From Myxococcales bacterium (GTDB lineage: Bacteria > Myxococcota_A > Polyangia > Polyangiales > Houyiibacteriaceae), in the NCBI GenBank assembly GCA_029861865.1, contig JAOTYL010000002.1:558001-622000 (forward strand): a DNA stretch of 64,000 bases. The letters are read 5' to 3'. Numbering within the stretch: the first letter of the stretch is position 1; each line of letters begins with the position of its first letter. The position numbers and the translations under genes were made by a program. This document shows, one piece after another, positions 35,009-43,277 of the stretch. The notes beneath the pieces were generated by a model, which had not been told where the DNA came from, ran no database searches, and was given only the letters and a program-made list of their open reading frames with translations.

Positions 35009-36189
35009 CCGGAAGCTCTTCGGTGCAACGTGCTCTGGCTGTCCTGCCGACGAAACGGCCCATGGTGGCCGAGGTGCTCGATCTGCTCGCGCACCGACGC
35101 TGCTTCTCGCGGGAGGAAGTCGGCCACGGCTTGCGCCAGCACGGGGTGCCGAATCCAATGAGCGCTATAGATGGGAACCGGCATGAGGCCACGGCGAAGC
35201 TTGTGGGTCCCTTGTGCGCCGGCCTCGAATCGCTGCATGCCGTGTCTGATCGCGTAGTCGATGAGGCGATAGTAGCAGAGCTCGAAGTGCAGCATGTCAT
35301 GCCTTCGAACCGCTCCCCAATACCTGCCGTACAGATTGGCGCCCTTTCGGAAGTTGATCGACGCCGCCACGATCTGTCGCTCACGCCTTGCAGCAGCGAC
35401 GAGGGGTGATTCGCCGAGCACTGACGGCGCCATCTCAAAGAATTCGGGTGTCAGATACGGGTGCGAGCCTTTCCGACCGCATGTCCCACGGTACAACCGC
35501 TCGAGCGTGCGCCAGTCGTCGTGGCTCAGGTCGGTCCCCTTGAGGACTTCGATCTCCGCATCTCCTTCAGTTGCGATCCGTCGCTCCTTCTTGAGCTTTT
35601 TGCGCATCGAGGAGCGAAAACCGTCGACGAATTCATCGAAGCTCTCGTAGTTCGCGTTACGCCAGTGAAACTGGAAGGACAACCGACTCATGAGGCGACC
35701 GTCTCGCGCCACCCACGCTTGTTCCTCAGGGTTTAGAAAGAGCAGGTGGATCGAGGACATGCCCGCGGAGTCCGCCAAATCGAGACAGCCATCGATCAAC
35801 CTCCGCACGATTGGCATCGGATCTTCGCCAGGCGCGTACAAGATCCGCTGCCCGGTCACCGGCGTGACCGGAACCATCGAGACGAGCTTTGGGTAGTAGC
35901 GGACACCGAGACGCGCAGCGGCATCAGCCCATCCCCAGTCGAAGATGTACTCGCCGTAGCTGTGCGTCTTGAGATAGAGAGGAAGCGCGCCGACTAGTCG
36001 TTTGCCACGCCACGCGGTGATGTGCGTGGGCTCCCATCCCGAGCCGCGTCCCACAGATCCGCTTTGCTCGAGAAGCGATAGGAACGCATGGTCGACGAAA
36101 GGGTCGTCGTCGCCGGTCAGGATGTCCCAATCGGCCGCATCTACCGAGGCTAACGACGACAGAACGCGTATGTCGATCAACTCGCCCAA
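35005..36189 (-). CDS. FemAB/GNAT-like acyl- or aminoacyl-transferase family protein
   Basis: A 394-residue protein of the peptidogalycan biosynthesis/recognition type (PF04339-like): two GNAT-like halves, with SYGEYIFDWGWADAAARLG, YYPKLVSMVPVTPVTGQRIL and the C-terminal FEAGAQGTHKLRRGLMPVP, the last being very typical of the family. Members are predicted N-acyl or aminoacyl transferases; the reaction is not established. It is transcribed leftward with the pyrophosphatase-like gene 31 bp upstream and overlaps the CNNM gene downstream. Confidence 0.82.
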   Translation of the reverse strand: MGELIDIRVLSSLASVDAADWDILTGDDDPFVDHAFLSLLEQSGSVGRGSGWEPTHITAWRGKRLVGALPLYLKTHSYGEYIFDWGWADAAARLGVRYYPKLVSMVPVTPVTGQRILYAPGEDPMPIVRRLIDGCLDLADSAGMSSIHLLFLNPEEQAWVARDGRLMSRLSFQFHWRNANYESFDEFVDGFRSSMRKKLKKERRIATEGDAEIEVLKGTDLSHDDWRTLERLYRGTCGRKGSHPYLTPEFFEMAPSVLGESPLVAAARRERQIVAASINFRKGANLYGRYWGAVRRHDMLHFELCYYRLIDYAIRHGMQRFEAGAQGTHKLRRGLMPVPIYSAHWIRHPVLAQAVADFLPREAASVREQIEHLGHHGPFRRQDSQSTLHRRASG

Positions 36190-36220
36190 GGGTGCCAGGG
36201 AGTCTGACGGACCGCGCCTA

Positions 36221-36619
36221 TCAGAGCCAGCCGAGGTATCTTGTAGCTCCGCGCTTCCCGCGAATACGGTTGATCAGCAACTTCGCGGTCGCGTACATCC
36301 GAAAGAAGCCGGTAACCTGCAGGCGTTGGAGCTCGCTGAGAGGCTTGTCTGCACAAACCCACTTTGGGTCGGCTCGACCGGCGTCGATGAAACGAATGCG
36401 ACCTCGCGGCAGGACACTCGTAGTCGTACCCAAAGGCAACCGCCTTCCGAGAACGATCGCATCCGCTGCGTCGCCGTCTGCGGCCTTGGTCCCTGGGACG
36501 TGGCCGTAGTTGAAAGGACAGGGCACCGGATAGACGAAGTCCACTGTGCCATCGTCGTCTCGCTTGATGAAGCTTCCGCGAGGCACGTCGATGACCACGG
36601 TGATGGGCGCGACGCTCAT
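36221..36619 (-). CDS. short inorganic-pyrophosphatase-family protein
   Basis: A 132-residue protein, shorter than the roughly 175 residues of standard family I pyrophosphatases. It keeps recognisable pieces: VVIDVPRGSFIKR, VYPVPCPFNYGHVPGT and DGDAADAIVLG (metal Asp cluster, with Pro replaced by Ala). The later Asp/Lys segment that completes the active site in the standard enzyme is not clear. It may hydrolyse another diphosphate, which would fit its neighbours that release or use diphosphate (inference). ATG 36619 overlaps the PPTase stop. Confidence 0.75.
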   Translation of the reverse strand: MSVAPITVVIDVPRGSFIKRDDDGTVDFVYPVPCPFNYGHVPGTKAADGDAADAIVLGRRLPLGTTTSVLPRGRIRFIDAGRADPKWVCADKPLSELQRLQVTGFFRMYATAKLLINRIRGKRGATRYLGWL

Positions 36620-37272
36620 CCTAGATCCAGGGCGCACGCGGTTGCGACCACACCGTTCTCGATGATGTAACGGCCAGAAATGCCATCACCCTGTCGAAAG
36701 TCTGCCACGTCTTGCTGAAACACAGCGTCGAAGAGACCATCGCCAAGGTGGAGAGCTAGCGCGTGGAATCCGAGAAACTCGCGCGTGAGGGAATATTGGC
36801 ACTTGTAGACCGCCTCCTTCGCGCTGAAGATGACCTTGGCCAACAAGCCGGGTTCCGATGCTTCCGAGAGCCACTGGCGCTCTGCCGGGGTGCAAATCCG
36901 GGTCACGACCGACTCCTTGAGAGGCGTCGCCGGCTCGAGATCGATTCCGACGGCGCGAACTTCCGAAGCGCGCGCAACGGCCGCAGCACACCAAGCGTCA
37001 GTATGCGTAATACTTCCGATGAAGCCCTCCGGCCAGATCGGTACTCGGTCTTCGCCTTGAAGAATGGGGGTCTGGGCGTCTACTCCGAGTCTCGCGAGAG
37101 CTCTGCGGGCACAGACGCGGCCGGCGGTGAACTGGTCGATTCTGCCAGCCACCGCTCCGGCAACCGCTTGCTCTTCAGGTTCGAGAAGGCCTCCCTCGAT
37201 AGACCGAGGATCCATCTCTTCGGTCACGACGTTAGGGTCGAGGAGATGGCCGAACAGCATCCTGCGCCCCAT
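36616..37272 (-). CDS. 4'-phosphopantetheinyl transferase (EntD/Sfp-like)
   Basis: A 218-residue PPTase. GIDLEP (Mg-binding Asp and Glu) and FSAKEAVYKCQ (catalytic Glu-Lys) are both present, as is the upstream SITHTDAWCAAAV, matching the EntD subgroup. It moves phosphopantetheine from CoA onto a carrier-protein serine. No carrier protein, PKS or NRPS gene is in the window. The gene starts 4 bp after the Wza-like gene ends, so it belongs to that operon. Confidence 0.9.
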   Translation of the reverse strand: MGRRMLFGHLLDPNVVTEEMDPRSIEGGLLEPEEQAVAGAVAGRIDQFTAGRVCARRALARLGVDAQTPILQGEDRVPIWPEGFIGSITHTDAWCAAAVARASEVRAVGIDLEPATPLKESVVTRICTPAERQWLSEASEPGLLAKVIFSAKEAVYKCQYSLTREFLGFHALALHLGDGLFDAVFQQDVADFRQGDGISGRYIIENGVVATACALDLG

Positions 37273-37276
37273 GACA

Positions 37277-38293
37277 CTACGGCCTACGAATGGCTTCAGC
37301 GACGGCGATGATCGCTGCCGAGTTCGCCAGCGAGATCAGAGGCGACAACGCGTTGAGAACCTCGCCAGTCTTGGTGTACCAGGCCTTGGTGACATACACG
37401 ATGTCCCCGGCCGCCAGCTGGACGTCGGTCGCTTTGCCGTTGACCAAGTCCTTGATACTGGCCGTATACATCCTGGGCTCATCCAAGGGACCTCGTACGA
37501 TCCGTACGTCGTTCTGGTCGCCCGCAACCGTGATGCCGCCAGCCCGCGCGAGAGCCTCCGTGAGCCGCATTCCCTGACGGTAGGCGATGGGCTGCGGCGC
37601 CCCGACCTGGCCGAGGACCATGATGAGCATCTCCGTACCTGGCGGCACGTAGAGCTGATCGCCCGAACGAACGCGAACGTTGTGCCTGGGGTCGCCCTTG
37701 ATCGCCAAAGGTATGCTCACGGGCACGGTTTCCCCATCACGCATCAGGCGGGCCAAGTCCAAATTGGGCATCAAATTCTGGGCCTGCTCACTCGCGAGCC
37801 CGGTCTCCCTGCCGCCACTCGCCGCGGCGAACAAATCGGCGACCCGCATCCCTGGGGGCACCGGGATCCGGCCAGGTTTGCCGACGGCTCCAAGCACCGA
37901 CGCGACGTGCCCGTCGGGTTGGGTAATGATCAGATTGGCACGGGCAAACCGATCGTACCGCCGAAGCCCGGCTTCGATGGCCTTCTCAGCCTCGGTCAGG
38001 GTTTTGCCGCCGACTGAGACGTCCCCTGCAAGCGGCACGTGCAGATGCCCCAAGGCATCGACAATGAGACCCGGATACGCGTTCGTCTGGGCGGAGACGG
38101 TGGTCAGCTGGACGATATCTCCCGGCATCAGCTTCAGCGCCTCGGGCGGGTCGGTCTCGAGGCCGGGCATCACCACCGGCTCCGGGGCCGCGAACGCTGG
38201 GTCATCCGAGGGCATGGTAGGCGCACCGGGATAGCGATTCGCCGCACAAGCACTTACCGCGACGCAAAGCAGGATTGCCGAGAAACGGCGCAT
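37277..38293 (-). CDS. polysaccharide export lipoprotein (Wza/GumB-like)
   Basis: A 338-residue outer-membrane export protein. Lipoprotein signal ends V-S-A-C16. A polysaccharide-export domain (LMPGDIVQLTTVSAQTNAYP, GLIVDALGHLHVPLAGDV) is followed by two or three SLBB-type repeats (VLGAVGKPGRIPVPPGM; MVLGQVGAPQPIAYRQGM) and a C-terminal hydrophobic helix as in Wza. It forms the outer-membrane exit channel for capsule or exopolysaccharide. ATG 38314 is an alternative start. It is divergent from wcaJ with 85 bp between, yet heads a leftward operon of unrelated-looking genes. Confidence 0.9.
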   Translation of the reverse strand: MRRFSAILLCVAVSACAANRYPGAPTMPSDDPAFAAPEPVVMPGLETDPPEALKLMPGDIVQLTTVSAQTNAYPGLIVDALGHLHVPLAGDVSVGGKTLTEAEKAIEAGLRRYDRFARANLIITQPDGHVASVLGAVGKPGRIPVPPGMRVADLFAAASGGRETGLASEQAQNLMPNLDLARLMRDGETVPVSIPLAIKGDPRHNVRVRSGDQLYVPPGTEMLIMVLGQVGAPQPIAYRQGMRLTEALARAGGITVAGDQNDVRIVRGPLDEPRMYTASIKDLVNGKATDVQLAAGDIVYVTKAWYTKTGEVLNALSPLISLANSAAIIAVAEAIRRP

Positions 38294-38378
38294 ATTGGTG
38301 GTTAGCCTGCCCATGGGTAGCCCGCAAGGTTGAAGTGAGAAGCGGGGCCGCTACGCCTATACTGTCCACGAACGACTA

Positions 38379-39797
38379 ATGCCGAGCAAGAAACCCACCG
38401 ATTGGGGGCGCGGGACGGATGCAGAGCTCGCGCCGCTCATGCGCCTCGTAGACTTCGCCTTGATTTACACGGCGCTCTGGTTGCCGACGCTCGCCAGGGG
38501 TGAGGTCTGGGACCAGAGGTCGTGGATTGCCGCAACCCTAGCCGCGGTCCTCTTCTTGTTGATCGCGCAGGCGCTCGAGCTCTACCAGAGGTCGCGCGCA
38601 GTGCGTCTCAAGCAGCTCGTCATGCGCGCTTGGACCGGTTGGCTCGTAGGCGTCGTCCCCACCCTTCTCTTCGTGGCATTCATTTCAAAGAGCTCCGAGG
38701 ACTACTCGCGCATCACCGTCACCACGTGGTTCGTGCTCGCGCCGTCTCTCATCTCGGTCTGGCGAACGGCGATCACTCTCTTGCTCCGCGAGCTCAGAAG
38801 CCGCGGATACAACACGCGCCCGGCTGCGATCATCGGCATGACCCCCCTTGGCGAACAGCTCGCCCAGCGAATGAAAGACCTGCCTTCTTTGGGCCTCGAG
38901 GTTTACGGGTTCTTCGATGACCGAACCGAGGATCGCTGCCACCCGATCCCGAGGTCACTCGGACGCAGGATCGGATCGCTCGAAGACGCAGTCAATGCCG
39001 CGCGGTACGGAGACATCGATCTGATCTACATCGCTTTCCCCTTGCGCGCCGAGCCGCGGATTACCGAGCTTCTCCGACAGCTTTCGGATACGACGGCGTC
39101 CGTGTATCTCGCCGCTGATTTTTTCGCCTTCGACCTGTTGCACGCTCGATGGGGAACCCTCGGAGACGTTCCCACCGTGAGCCTCCGGGAAACCCCTTTC
39201 TACGGGGTTGATGGCTGGCTGAAGCGCATTGAGGACGTCGTCTTGGGGTCGCTCATCTTGATGACCATCGCGATCCCGATGCTGATCGTCGGGCTCGTCG
39301 TCAAGCTGAGCTCGCCCGGGCCGGTGCTCTTCAAACAGCGCCGGTATGGCCTCAATGGTGAGGTGATAGACGTCATCAAGTTCCGTTCGATGACGGTCAC
39401 GGAGGATGGGACCGACATCCGCCAAGCCACCCGGAATGACCCACGGGTCACGAAGGTCGGCGCGTTCCTACGGCGGACGAACCTCGATGAGCTCCCGCAG
39501 TTCTTGAACGTGGTCAACGGCAGCATGAGCATAGTTGGTCCCCGGCCACATGCGGTGGCTCACAACGAGCTCTACCGCAAGAAGATCCAAGGCTACATGC
39601 TTCGGCACAAGGTCAAGCCAGGGATCACCGGGTGGGCCCAGGTCAATGGTTGGCGTGGTGAAACGGACACCCTCGAGAAGATGGAAAAGCGCGTCGAACA
39701 CGATCTAGACTATATTCGAAACTGGAGCCTGCTCTGGGACTTGCAGATCATCATCATGACGATCTTCGGATCCGGCGCACGCCGCAACGCATATTGA
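38379..39797 (+). CDS. undecaprenyl-phosphate sugar phosphotransferase (WcaJ-like)
   Basis: A 472-residue polyisoprenyl-phosphate hexose-1-phosphate transferase. It has an N-terminal block of four helices, a CoA-binding-like middle domain (NTRPAAIIGMTPLG) and the C-terminal catalytic domain with a membrane helix, GPVLFKQRRYGLNGE, IKFRSMTV, RRTNLDELPQFLNV and SIVGPRPHA. It transfers glucose-1-phosphate or a related sugar from UDP/GDP-sugar to undecaprenyl phosphate, starting repeat-unit assembly. It is 15 bp upstream of the chain-length gene. Confidence 0.93.
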   Translation: MPSKKPTDWGRGTDAELAPLMRLVDFALIYTALWLPTLARGEVWDQRSWIAATLAAVLFLLIAQALELYQRSRAVRLKQLVMRAWTGWLVGVVPTLLFVAFISKSSEDYSRITVTTWFVLAPSLISVWRTAITLLLRELRSRGYNTRPAAIIGMTPLGEQLAQRMKDLPSLGLEVYGFFDDRTEDRCHPIPRSLGRRIGSLEDAVNAARYGDIDLIYIAFPLRAEPRITELLRQLSDTTASVYLAADFFAFDLLHARWGTLGDVPTVSLRETPFYGVDGWLKRIEDVVLGSLILMTIAIPMLIVGLVVKLSSPGPVLFKQRRYGLNGEVIDVIKFRSMTVTEDGTDIRQATRNDPRVTKVGAFLRRTNLDELPQFLNVVNGSMSIVGPRPHAVAHNELYRKKIQGYMLRHKVKPGITGWAQVNGWRGETDTLEKMEKRVEHDLDYIRNWSLLWDLQIIIMTIFGSGARRNAY

Positions 39798-39812
39798 CGA
39801 GGAGAGCGCGGT

Positions 39813-41786
39813 TTGGCGATCGATGATGTCACGATCTCACCCGGTGGAAGCGGATCCAGCGGGTCTCGCCCAGGCATTGCAGTCGATCCCTTTAGGATTC
39901 GACGCGCCCTTCTGAGCGGCAAGCGGTTGCTGTTAGGGACTGGGCTTGCTGGGCTGGTGGTCGGCTTCGTCGTCGCGAAGTTCGTGATGTCTAGCTCATA
40001 CCAATCGACGGCTGTCCTGAAGTTCGAAGGAACCCCCCCCATCGAGGGGGTGCCGCCGTCCGGCCACGGGCTTGGTCCAGCGGCGGACGATATTCGGCGC
40101 CAGGCGGTTCTTCGACGAGTTGCCGACGAGGTCGGCTTCGAAGGAGACCTAACGACCCTGGGGAATTTCATCGACTACAAGGTCGACCTGAGGGGTTCCA
40201 CGGTTGAGATCAAAGTACCTGGGGACACCCCCGAGGACGCTGCTCAGTTTGCGCGGACAGTGATCGACATTTTCATCCAGTATCACGAGGAACGCCAAGC
40301 GGAGCGGGTCGAGGTCGAGATCGGACGTGCCGACAAACGCATCGCAGCGGCAGAAGCCCAAGCGGAAGTCGCAAGGCGCAGATACAACGAGTTCCGCGAG
40401 ATGCATGGAATCGCCAATCTGAGCACCGAGCAGGAGTCGATGCTGGAATCCGCGGCCAAACTGAGGGCAGAGAGCGAGCTCGCGGTCTCCGAGGTGCGTG
40501 CCCTCGAAGCGCAGGTGAAGAGTCTCGAGGCCCAACTCGCCACCACGCCCCAGACCCGAATCATCACAGGCGGGAACACTCCCGAGCGCGCTGCGTATCA
40601 GCAATTGCGCCAGGAGCTGGCAACGGCGAGAGCTACGCTTTCGGAGACCCACCCACGGGTTCAGGCACTTCAGCAACAGGTAAATCAGCTCCGCGCTCAA
40701 CTACGTTCTGGCGGAACCACGGCTGTTGGCGGTGATGGGCAGCTTACGGCCAATACGACATATCAAGCGATCGGAGAGCAGCTTCGCGCGGCCAAGTCGA
40801 GTCTCCAGGCACTGCGCGAGCGACAACGCGGGCTGGTCGATCTGGCCGACAAGGCGCAACGGCGCGTCGAAGCATTTTCCGACATCGAGGGCGAAGCGTC
40901 CGCCCTGCTTTCGGAAGTCAAGGTGAGCGAGAGCCTCGTTCAAAGCCTGCGACAAACCAAGAGCGCGTTGAAGGACGCATTGCGAAATCCATCGAGCGGC
41001 TTCACCATCCTCGATCCTGGGTCGGTGCCGGAATACCCGGAACGCAACAAGACAAAGCTGGTCGTTTTTGGTGCGGTTCCTCTGGTGTCCTTTGGGCTTG
41101 CCCTCCTCTGGGTGTTGTGGGGGGAGTTTCGAGGGTTCCGCGCCCAGACGCCCGGCGAGATCGCATTCTGGGGAGCCGGCCCAGTGCTCGGCACTACCTC
41201 GTGGCCGAGTGATCCCCATGGCCTCGATGAGCTCGTCGCCGGGCTCGATGACTACGCTCCGGACGCAAGGGGCAGCGTGTTGATCGTGGGTGGATCGCCC
41301 CACGAGACACCGCTCGCCGTGGGGCTCGCGGATCGGATGAACAACGATTGGGTGATCACTGGAGGCACACCGCACGGCGGACCTCCGCCACCTGAGCCGA
41401 TTCGTGTGGCGCCGACGATTCCAACGAGCCCTCCGTCGGGTCCGTACCCCATCTCACGCTCTGCCCCCTCGACAGCACTGGCCACGCGTCCCTCCGTGAG
41501 ATCGTTAGAGGCTCGTCCCATCCGACCAAGCACGGACCGCGTCAACCTCGAAGCTTGGGACGGGCCTTTCGAGGGACAGGCGCTGCGACGCGCTGCAAGG
41601 CTCGCGAGCCGTATCATCGTGCTCGTCCATTCGGGCGCGCTCTCTGCGCTTGAGCTCAACGCAATGCAACACCGGCTCGGACGCAAAGATGGGATCGGTT
41701 ACATTGTAGTAGGGCTCCCCGATGAGCTCGGGTCCTTGACGGACCGGGCCGGCAATGTCGCCGAATTCTGGCGTGCAAGCTCCTAG
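39813..41786 (+). CDS. GNVR-type chain-length/co-polymerase protein with degenerate kinase domain
   Basis: A 657-residue polysaccharide co-polymerase. It has a first membrane helix near residue 45, a Wzz domain, long coiled-coil segments (about 160-370), the GNVR-like PSSGFTILDPGSVPEYPER, a second helix near 420 and a cytosolic C-terminal domain. That last part resembles a BY-kinase, but the P-loop is replaced by GGSPHETPLAVGLA (no GK[ST]), the Walker B is not evident, a Pro-rich insert lies between, and the C-terminus has no Tyr cluster. It likely controls chain length without kinase activity. TTG 39813 follows a GAGGAG ribosome site. Confidence 0.88.
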   Translation: MAIDDVTISPGGSGSSGSRPGIAVDPFRIRRALLSGKRLLLGTGLAGLVVGFVVAKFVMSSSYQSTAVLKFEGTPPIEGVPPSGHGLGPAADDIRRQAVLRRVADEVGFEGDLTTLGNFIDYKVDLRGSTVEIKVPGDTPEDAAQFARTVIDIFIQYHEERQAERVEVEIGRADKRIAAAEAQAEVARRRYNEFREMHGIANLSTEQESMLESAAKLRAESELAVSEVRALEAQVKSLEAQLATTPQTRIITGGNTPERAAYQQLRQELATARATLSETHPRVQALQQQVNQLRAQLRSGGTTAVGGDGQLTANTTYQAIGEQLRAAKSSLQALRERQRGLVDLADKAQRRVEAFSDIEGEASALLSEVKVSESLVQSLRQTKSALKDALRNPSSGFTILDPGSVPEYPERNKTKLVVFGAVPLVSFGLALLWVLWGEFRGFRAQTPGEIAFWGAGPVLGTTSWPSDPHGLDELVAGLDDYAPDARGSVLIVGGSPHETPLAVGLADRMNNDWVITGGTPHGGPPPPEPIRVAPTIPTSPPSGPYPISRSAPSTALATRPSVRSLEARPIRPSTDRVNLEAWDGPFEGQALRRAARLASRIIVLVHSGALSALELNAMQHRLGRKDGIGYIVVGLPDELGSLTDRAGNVAEFWRASS

Positions 41787-41795
41787 TGGGGCGCA

Positions 41796-43277
41796 CTACG
41801 CGGCAAAGAAAAGATGACCGGTGTCCTTGTAGCGCCGCCACAACTTCATGTGTTGCGGCAACCACAACACGGTCACTACCACTGCGATGACCGCCGCCCG
41901 GAGGAACACGTTCGTCACCCCCGTCGCGCTCAGCAGGTGTACAGCAAACCAGCCGAGGAAAGAGGAGGCCGCAACTAGCAGGGTCATCTTCAAATCCTGC
42001 ATCCGACCGTCGAGGCCAAAGCGAAGGACACCGATAGTCGAAGTGAGATAGCGAATGACGTCGGCGCCCGCGAAACCGATCATCGCGCCGGGGAAGCCCC
42101 CGAGGTGCCAGCCTAGAGGGATCAGAACCGCCATGGAAGCGAGCTTAGTCGCGGAGGCAAGCGCCATCCATCGGCTGTGTCCGAGTGCGAGAAGAGCTGC
42201 GCCGTTCGAGCTCTCCATCGCAACGCCAAACCAGGGTCCAGCGACCAGGATCTGAAGCATCCAGCCCGCCTCGATGTAGCGAGGGTCATACAGGATCTCG
42301 ATGATGGTGGGGCCGCCTGCGATGATCCCGGAGGTCGCCCACCCGCCCAGGATCAACATCGGCAGTCGAACGCTCCGGTACAACTCTATCCTGTCAGTCT
42401 TGCTCTGCCAAAGACGGCTGTAGAGAGGAAAGATGACCGCCATCGCGAGGTGGCTCATCGCCGCGGACGGAACGAGCGCGAGGGTCAAAGCGATGTTGTA
42501 GACCCCCAACACGGCCATGGTGACGAGCTTGCCGAAAATCATTCGATCCGCATTGCCCACCAAGAACATCAACAACGTGCTCAGGAGGATCCAGCGGCCA
42601 AAGCGATAGAGCGTGTAGGCGGCTTCCTTTTCGAAGTGAAGTCGATTGCGGCGACCTGGCAACCCGACCCAGGTCCAGACAGTGGAAACGAAAGCGGTAA
42701 CGAGGCCGCCGGCAACTAGCGACCAAACCGTGGGCGACAGAATCGCCCAAGTCACCATGACGATGGTGCCCGCAAGCTGGGCACCGACCTTGAGGAGAAT
42801 GAGCCGCTTCATCTGCAGCTTGCGGTTCTCGGTGTAGTAATTGGTCGAGCGAAACCCTTCGATGACGGAGCTGAAAGCAGCGATGGGAATCAAACTGGCG
42901 AGGATTGGCTCGCCATAGAAATTCGCGACTGGCCCGGCGATGGCGAAGGCGACGAGCCACAGGAGAACGGCCCGAATGATCTCGATCGTCCACATCGTAT
43001 CGGCGAACGCCGGGTCGTCGCGCTCGTTCTGGATCAGCGCGGCGTTGATCCCTAGGTCTGCAAAGAGCTGAATGCCGACGATCACCACCATGACCAGGGC
43101 CATCAGGCCAAAGAACTCCTCGAAAAGCAGTCGTGTGAGAATCAGATTGGAAATCAGGCGAATGACCTGCCGGCCGCCGAACCCCATAGCTGTCCACGCA
43201 GCGCCACTAGTCGCGCGGCCCTTGATCGCCTCGAGGTCTTCGGGTTGTTGGGGCTCTGCGGAGTGATCCTCGCTCAC
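41796..43277 (-). CDS. wzx: Wzx-type oligosaccharide flippase
   Basis: A 493-residue membrane protein with about 12-14 helices of the MATE/MOP polysaccharide-transporter superfamily (WzxC-like). It has the N-terminal RATSGAAWTAMGFGGRQVIR and NLILTRLLFEEFFG, typical of this group. It flips undecaprenyl-linked repeat units across the inner membrane. GTG 43277 shares one base with the stop codon of the polymerase gene (TAGTG). It converges with the chain-length gene, 9 bp apart. Confidence 0.92.
   Translation of the reverse strand: MSEDHSAEPQQPEDLEAIKGRATSGAAWTAMGFGGRQVIRLISNLILTRLLFEEFFGLMALVMVVIVGIQLFADLGINAALIQNERDDPAFADTMWTIEIIRAVLLWLVAFAIAGPVANFYGEPILASLIPIAAFSSVIEGFRSTNYYTENRKLQMKRLILLKVGAQLAGTIVMVTWAILSPTVWSLVAGGLVTAFVSTVWTWVGLPGRRNRLHFEKEAAYTLYRFGRWILLSTLLMFLVGNADRMIFGKLVTMAVLGVYNIALTLALVPSAAMSHLAMAVIFPLYSRLWQSKTDRIELYRSVRLPMLILGGWATSGIIAGGPTIIEILYDPRYIEAGWMLQILVAGPWFGVAMESSNGAALLALGHSRWMALASATKLASMAVLIPLGWHLGGFPGAMIGFAGADVIRYLTSTIGVLRFGLDGRMQDLKMTLLVAASSFLGWFAVHLLSATGVTNVFLRAAVIAVVVTVLWLPQHMKLWRRYKDTGHLFFAA

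Noticed and set aside
36616-37272. Natural-product (PKS/NRPS) cluster signalled by the PPTase
   Set aside because: No carrier protein, ketosynthase or adenylation domain lies in the window.
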